Positions 58,541 to 64,000 of a stretch of DNA of 64,000 nt are shown piece after piece. Below the pieces are notes generated by a model, which was not told the origin of the DNA, did not search any database, and saw nothing but the letters and a program-made list of their open reading frames with translations. Origin of the DNA: Heterohyrax brucei (Eukaryota > Chordata > Mammalia > Hyracoidea > Procaviidae); the NCBI GenBank assembly GCA_028571685.1, contig CM053140.1, forward strand, positions 145,685,701 through 145,749,700, read 5' to 3'. Numbering within the stretch: position 1 is the first letter of the stretch; each line of letters begins with the position of its first letter. The position numbers and the translations under genes are program-made.

Positions 58541-60435
58541 GCCGAAAGAGGCCAGCAGGGGGAGTAACCAGGACAACCACGGCCGCCTGACTTGTCTGAA
58601 GGCCTGCCTCCTCAGAGAATTAACCACACTGCAAAATAGTGTAAAAAGAAAGACAGAGTTTCTACAAGCCGTTGGTATCAGAGTACCAATTACGTTAATC
58701 CATTTCATTTAAGATAATATTTACTGAGGAATGCTCAGAAAAGGAAGAAATGAGCTCTCCACCCTCCACAGTTGAGGCCTGCCTTCTGTTCCCATGGCCA
58801 TATAACTCTGCTGGTCTGAAGCATCATTCCTGTTCCTAGGAGTGGCATCATCGCTGCCGGTTTCCTGGAATGACCAGCTGCTCCAGCCCGTTGAAGGCCA
58901 GGCAGCTGCACAGCTCTGCTTTGGTTCCTGACGCCAGCAGGCCAAACGGGGTCATGGCCGGCTCTGCAATGCAAGACTCTCCACTCCCAAGATCACACCT
59001 CTGGCTGCCGGACTGAGGGACAGCAATTCTTCCAAGTTATTTTCCTACAGGTTCCCCTGCTTATTTCCTTTGCTTCTTATTAGCTGAAAAGCAATGTTTA
59101 TACGGGTTTGAGCAGGTATAAAACTCGAGGGCCGCTTGCTTAGGTCACTCATGACTTCTAAGCTGACTGAAGTTTTTAAGCCTGAGCATGCAGAATCTTA
59201 AAGTAAAACCCCGCAGAGATGGCAACCTTGTATCGACGCTGCTGGCATGTTTTTAGGTAATATGGCACAGAGCACCACAAACCACTACCTACCTATGTAA
59301 TGGGAAAGAAGTCTCTTGGCAACTCCTATTCGTCAGTATTTTTAATTTATCTTACCAAAATGGGGACCTTTAACAACCTTCAAAGCTTGATGGAACTTAA
59401 TTTACCTAAAGGTATGATAACTAAGTTTTTTAAAAAGCCTTAAGGAAAGAGGGTGTCAGGCAGCCAACTCACTGGAGACCAACAGAAATATACTGAGGAT
59501 TTTTGTTTAAGAAGTAAAGAGTATTCGCTGAAGTGACCACGGAGAAAAAGATCAATTCAGACTGAAAGCTGCAAAGAGGACAACAAAATCAAGGGGAGCC
59601 TCACAGGCCAGACAGGCAGGTTGAATCTTGAGAAGAAAATGTATAGAGAATGGAGGAACTTCATTAAAAAATGACTAAATTTGAAGATGTCAAGGGAAGA
59701 AGAAGACAGAGAAATTAAACCAAAAGAATCTGAGACTTTTCTGCACAGAGTAAGCACACAGTATTTGAAGAGGGCCAAAATTTCATGAGGAAAAGGTTAT
59801 TATTATTGTTGACTCTTTCCATCACAGCAGTCTAACTGGAAAGTGACGGAGTCAGCTAGAAAAACACAATGCAGCCTTCTATTCTAGGGAAAGTGGAAAA
59901 AAGGGTCTAAGTTTCCCTCCTTCGTACCCACACTTGAGGCACATTTTTATACCATTGTTGGACTTTGCATTTTCCGTCTGGTTACCATGGCATCGAGTGA
60001 CAAATGCCCTGCTTCTGTTTTAAAGCTGAATTCTCTTATAGAGTTGTTTCCATTTGAGGATATTCTCACCCTCACGTCCTATCAAAACGGCTTTCACAAG
60101 CAGTGTCTTTAAAAAAAAAATAATGATTGAAATGCCTTGCATTCTTCCGATTATAGAATTAACACATTTTTATTTCATAAAAGTCACAAAATTCAGAAAA
60201 AATGTTTTTAAAATGTAATGAAAGTACCCTGTGAGCCCTTCACCTACAGATGATGGTGGCTCACATCTGGGCATATTTATTTCAGGTCTGTAGTCTATTA
60301 CATATTACAAAATTGAAATCTTGTTGTATATACAGTTATGCGTGTTCCTTTTTTATCTACCATGTGTAAAGACTCTTCTGAAATTAGACTATAAAGGCCT
60401 ACAGTGGGTCTTATATAGCTTAGCATTCCGGTGAT
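58541..60435. other. Unrecognised sequence with a GC-richer core
   Basis: About 1.9 kb without recognised gene. At 58840-59010 the sequence is GC-richer with several CpG, and GGTATAAAACTCGAGGGCCG at 59115-59134 looks like a TATA box. Overlapping minus-strand frames at 58721-58974 are open in two registers, which GC-rich DNA does by chance. An LTR or a promoter are both possible; neither is shown. Confidence 0.35.
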
Positions 60436-60933
60436 GTGCATCAGTTACCAACTGAATTGTGTTCCCTAAAAATATGTGTTGGAATCCTAAACTCTACACC
60501 TGTGAATGTAACATCACACGGGAAGAGTTACCTTTGTTAGGTTGATGACGTCATATCAGGGTAGGATGTGTCTTAGACCTAACTATCAAGATACAAAAAG
60601 AGCATTCTGTACAGATAGAGGGCACAACTGGTGCTCGGCAGTGAGGCTCTTGACCAAAAGATCAGCAGTTTGAACCTATAGTCACTCCTTGGAGACACTA
60701 TAGCCGTTCTTCTCTGTCCTATAGAGTTGCTGCCAGTCAAATCAATTTGATGGCCACATGTTAGACAGAGAGAAGCAAGCACAAATGCGGGAAAGAAAGA
60801 CATTGTGTGTCACTCTCCAAGGACAAGAAGAGGGTAAGAGAAGCTGAGACGAGGGTTTTCCCGCAGAGCAAATAGAGTGCCTTTCCGCAGTGCCAGGGCC
60901 TTACAGTTAAGCTTCTCGCCTCCTAAACTACCT
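60436..60933 (+). mobile_element. MaLR-like LTR, split by SINE, cut by RTE
   Basis: 'aactgaattgtgttccctaa', 'atatgtgttggaatcctaaa', 'catatcagggtaggatgtgt' form the first half. 'agagagaagcaagcacaaat' and 'ccagggccttacagttaagc' plus 'tctcgcctcctaaactac' form the second. It ends where the RTE tail begins, so the AATAAA end is lost. Confidence 0.65.
60621..60760 (+). repeat. AfroSINE inside LTR
   Basis: 'ggcacaactggtgctcggca', 'gatcagcagtttgaacctat' and 'agttgctgccagtcaaatca'. Imperfect flanks AGATAGAG (60613-60620) and AGACAGAG (60763-60770). Confidence 0.88.
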
Positions 60934-61302
60934 TTGAATTATGGTGCTGCCAAGGAATATTATCTAATACCATGGACTGCCGGAAGAACAAACACATCTG
61001 TCTTGGAAGAAGTATAACCAGAGTGCTTTTTAGAAGTCAAGATGCCACAATTTCACCTCACATACTTTGGATGTGTTATCAAGAGAATGAGCCCCTGAAG
61101 GACACCATGCTAGATGAAGGAGAGGGTCAGCAAAGGAGAGGAAGACCCTCAATGAGATGGACTGACACAGCAGCTGCAACAGTGGCCTCAAGCATGACAA
61201 ACAATTGTTAAAGGTGGCATAGGACCAGCGGTATTCTGTTCTGTTGTTTGTACGGTCACTATGTGTTTGAAATGATTTTGAGGCAGCTATCAACAACAGC
61301 AG
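60934..61302 (+). mobile_element. RTE LINE 3' end
   Basis: 'tttgaattatggtgctgcca', 'atggactgccggaagaacaa', 'gtcttggaagaagtataacc', 'cctcacatactttggatgtg', 'agaccctcaatgagatggac' and 'tctgttgtttgtacggtcac' are the C-terminal coding and 3' region of an RTE element, ending in the 'ggcagctatcaacaacagca' tail. The short frames on both strands here (60972-61211 plus and 61030-61341 minus) belong to it. The plus frame (MDCRKNKHICLGRS, then GQQRRGRPSMRWTDT) is the end of the RTE protein, 5'-truncated. Confidence 0.88.
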
Positions 61303-62719
61303 TACTAAGAAACTAAGTAGCATCTTATATCTTCTTACCATAAGGAAGAATTTAAGAAGACAGAAGCCTAGACTTTAGGCCTCCATGAATCCAAAACCTT
61401 AAAAGAAGTTTGCAGTAGGAAAGAATGAATGAACTATGGTAGCAAATGCTTGCAAAGATTGTTTGCTTTCTATTCATTTATGACATAAGGGAAAGAGTAG
61501 ACAGCTGTTTGAAGGAAATAAACAATCAGAGAAGGTAACTATTACATGTCATGATTTTTCATTCAGTAATTATATGTTCTCTGCGAGTAAAAGACTAGTT
61601 TATAATAGGTAATTCATTAGTCCACCTGTCCCTGCAAAACAGAGCAGGATTTCTAGGCTATTCCATAAGCAAGGAAACCAATCCCTGAAGGGTATAAAAA
61701 TATACATGAAGACAGGGTGTATGGCACAAGTTTAACATCAGACAAAAGTGATTTCAAATCTAAGCCCTGCAATTAAGTAGAAGTGTAACCTCAAACATAT
61801 TAGTAAAATTCACTAATCTCAATTTCCTCATCTCTAATAATGTAAATTGAAAAAATTCACAGCCACAGGATTGCACTGAGAAATGAGATAAAATGTGAGG
61901 AGGGAAAAGAAGTCTAATATACAGTATGTGCACAGCAAATATCAATATCCTTCTTTCAACGACCAACCTGAACTAGAACTTAAAACTGTTTTCTAAAATT
62001 ATACCATTTCTGTGAACAATGATGTTTACAATCTTCAGTATGTAAGCATTTAGTTATTTCATGTTGGCCTTCAACTCTATCATAACAAACATTTTCAGTG
62101 AACACCGTCTCCATTCTCCTTGTGGTAAAAGCTTTGCAATGTGAAACTTAAGAGTCAGGAAGAACAGGAATGTTTGTGTTTCCAACAGGTTCCTTTTTCT
62201 AAATTCCCAGCTCAAGAGAGGAAACAAGTTAATTTTCCTACTATCAAAACCAAGAAAGAAAAAGACTTCCACAGGTCACTCTTTCGAAATCTCCTCAACT
62301 ATTCTGCCAGGGTTTCCAGAATCAAGACTTAAAAGAAAGGGAAAAAATGATGTTTCCACTTGTTTCATATCAATAGAAGGATGTTGAAATTGTGCTGGTA
62401 AACAGAATAAGGAAACAAAAGCCTCATTAGAATCTAATTGTTTTATAATCGACCAAACAGGAAGCAGATGCTATCAGGGGTTCGTTCACTAGGGAGACTT
62501 TTGAAGATTTCAGTATTAAATTAGACCAGCTATTTACCAAACTTCCTGAAAATAGATAGCACACATCAGAAAACATTCTGATTCCTAGTATTGTTGGAGG
62601 GCCTAATAAACAATAAAGTGTAATTCTTTTAATTTAGATTCTAGATGTATTAATTTAACATGTTTCAACCAAGGTAACTAAAATCAAACCACCTGTACAG
62701 ATGAATTGGTATAAATTTG
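61303..62719. other. Unrecognised, AT-rich sequence
   Basis: About 1.4 kb with no recognised gene or repeat. Short open frames at 61760, 62054 and 62141 lack domains and overlap on both strands. A MIR-like trace ('cctcatctctaataatgtaa' near 61827) is possible. Confidence 0.4.
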
Positions 62720-62784
62720 TGTCATCGGTTGAATTGTGTTCCCCAAAACACATGTAGTAAATCGCAACCCCTGTACCTGGTGAC

Positions 62785-62935
62785 AGAAACCCTGGTGGTG
62801 CAGTGACTAAGTGCTACGGCTGCTAACCGAAAGGTCAGTGATTTGAATCTGATAGGCGCTCCTTAGAAACTCTGTGGAGCAGTTCTAGTCTGTCCTATAG
62901 GGTCGCTATGAGTCACTTGTTTTTTTTTTTTTTTG
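62785..62935 (+). repeat. AfroSINE inside LTR, first
   Basis: 'agaaaccctggtggtgcagt', 'gctaaccgaaaggtcagtga', 'ggtcgctatgagtca' and a T-rich end. It keeps several CpG bases and is thus among the less diverged copies. Confidence 0.92.
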
Positions 62936-62950
62936 GTTTATACCTGTGGT

Positions 62951-63085
62951 TGAAAATCCTGGTGGTGGTTAAGTGCTACAGCTGCTAATGAAAACGGTCC
63001 CAGTTTGAATCAACAAGGCACTCCCTGGAAGCTCTGTGGGGCAGGCAATTCTTCTCTTTTCAGTGCCCCTGCAGCAGTGGGTTTT
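62951..63085 (+). repeat. AfroSINE inside LTR, second
   Basis: 'gaaaatcctggtggtggtta', 'ctacagctgctaatgaaaac', 'ccagtttgaatcaacaaggc', 'ctctgtggggcaggcaattc'. Flanks TACCTGTGGTT (62941-62951) and TGCCTATGGTT (63087-63097) are an imperfect duplication. Confidence 0.88.
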
Positions 63086-63490
63086 ATGCCTATGGTTATC
63101 ATCCTGTTTGGGAATGGATTTTTCTTTGTGAAGTTAACGAAGTAGTGTTAGTGTTGGGAGTGTCTTCAATTGACCTTTTCTGAGCTATAAAATCAGATTA
63201 AGCAAGCAGGCCAGCAAGTACAGATGGGGGGAGGTAGATGCTATGCCATGTGAGATCTCCAAGGAACCGAGAAACCAAAGATGAAAAGAGGCGACACAGA
63301 GACAAAGCCATCCATCCGCTTAGACCTGGTGCTCTGCATTCATGCTTCTAGCCTTGTAAAATGTGAGAAAATAAATTTGTTTCTTAAAGCCACTGACTCG
63401 TGATATTTCTGTTATAGCAGAACTAGATAACTAAAACACTTTGGAAACTGGGAAAATTCATACCCCATATTTATATCACTAGTACTAGTA

Positions 63491-63661
63491 AGGAAATCAT
63501 GGTTGCATAGTGGTTAAGTGCTGTGTCCGCTAACCCAAAGTTCAACAGATCAAATCCACTAGGTACTCCTTGAAAACTCTGTGGGGGCAGTTCTTTTCTG
63601 TCCTCTATGGATGCTATGAGTCAGAATCGACTTGATGGTTGTGGGTTTGGTTTGGTTTTGG
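63491..63661 (+). repeat. AfroSINE with 10-bp duplication
   Basis: 'aggaaatcatggttgcatag', 'cagatcaaatccactaggta', 'tatgagtcagaatcgacttg'. Flanks AGTACTAGTA (63481-63490) and AGTACCAGTA (63662-63671), one mismatch. Confidence 0.93.
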
Positions 63662-63671
63662 AGTACCAGTA

Positions 63672-64000
63672 TGAGATAATGACAGACAGACAAACAGAGA
63701 GCAAAGTATAACCTCTAAACCATTTTGAGAAAATTACACAGATGTAGATCTCCCCTAAATTGCTGAAATAATTCATGAATGTATATACTAATAGTCTGTC
63801 ACAGATGAGGAAAACAATGTTCAGAAAGTTTTGTAACTGAACTAGTCATCTAAAGACCTGAAAACCAAAACTGAAAAATTTAAATTTTATTTCCAGATCA
63901 GTTATGAGCCATTGAAAATTTCTGATCATACAGTTAATATTTATTAGATATCTTAGGAAGATCAGTCAGGAAGTAGTTTGCAGAATTCACTGACTGAAGG
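63672..64000. other. Unrecognised sequence
   Basis: No gene or repeat recognised up to the end of the window. Confidence 0.4.

Larger units (their letters stand above)
62720..63438 (+). mobile_element. MaLR-like LTR with two AfroSINEs
   Basis: Begins TGTCATCGGTTGAATTGTGTTCC and ends GAACTAGATAACTAAAACA. 'tgggaatggatttttctttg', 'aagcaagcaggccagcaagt', 'aggaaccgagaaaccaaaga', 'ttctagccttgtaaaatgtg' and AGAAAATAAATTTG with AATAAA near 63370. Without its SINEs it is about 430 bases long. Confidence 0.72.

Noticed and set aside
60972..61211. 79-residue plus-strand frame as a host gene exon
   Set aside because: The peptide matches the C-terminal part of the RTE LINE protein and continues into the RTE 3' tail.

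Overview
This window looks like intergenic or intronic DNA from a placental mammal of the superorder Afrotheria, most probably an elephant or a close relative. The main evidence is more than thirty copies of a tRNA-derived AfroSINE-type element (box-B-like GGTTTGAATCCACCAG, body GGGCAGTTCTACTCTGTCCTATAGGGTCGCTATGAGTC and close variants, given here in split form), RTE-type LINE 3' ends carrying the same kind of tail, and L1 elements. The species is an inference from repeat families recalled from memory; no database was searched. I recognise no cellular protein-coding exon, rRNA, functional tRNA or other host gene.

Layout. 1-9246: mostly old or unrecognised sequence with an L2 remnant, a 5'-truncated L1 tail with a perfect 16-bp duplication (1737-2233), a MaLR-like solo LTR (2431-2963) and three AfroSINE copies. 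9247-10067: a short L1 copy with an inverted 5' end. 12060-29118: the core of the window, three LINE-1 elements nested like dolls. An old L1 (L1-C, pieces at 12295-13155, 13409-13630 and 28061-29118) was interrupted by L1-A (13631-19981 plus 27208-28054), which was itself interrupted in its 3' UTR by the nearly complete 7.2-kb L1-B (19982-27191). L1-B is flanked by a perfect 16-bp target-site duplication. All ORFs in these elements are broken, although L1-B keeps an uninterrupted 756-residue frame across most of its reverse transcriptase, including FADD.

29119-47450: MIR, L2 and AfroSINE copies, a three-copy AfroSINE cluster (35001-35513), an antisense RTE reverse-transcriptase fragment (36265-37175), an old antisense L1 (39780-41260) broken up by a SINE and an RTE tail, and a young 5'-truncated L1 tail (47284-47452). 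47640-64000: MER5-like hAT remnants, several copies of one MaLR-like LTR family, four of them on the + strand (three with AfroSINEs inside), a SINE-in-SINE nest (50985-51343), a MIR split by an AfroSINE with an 11-bp duplication (52595-53010), an old L1 3' portion (57190-58540), an RTE 3' end (60934-61302), and long stretches where I recognise nothing.

The parts act together only as a record of retrotransposition. L1 enzymes explain the L1 copies with A-rich tails, and the shared 3' tail of RTE and AfroSINE fits mobilisation of the SINE by RTE. The insertion order can be read directly from the nesting. I found no novel biological system. The best leads are the nested L1 stack, the duplicated 5' UTR unit of L1-A, the inverted 5' end of the copy near 9.26 kb, and two unclassified LTR-like or promoter-like stretches near 55.2-55.9 and 58.8-59.3 kb.
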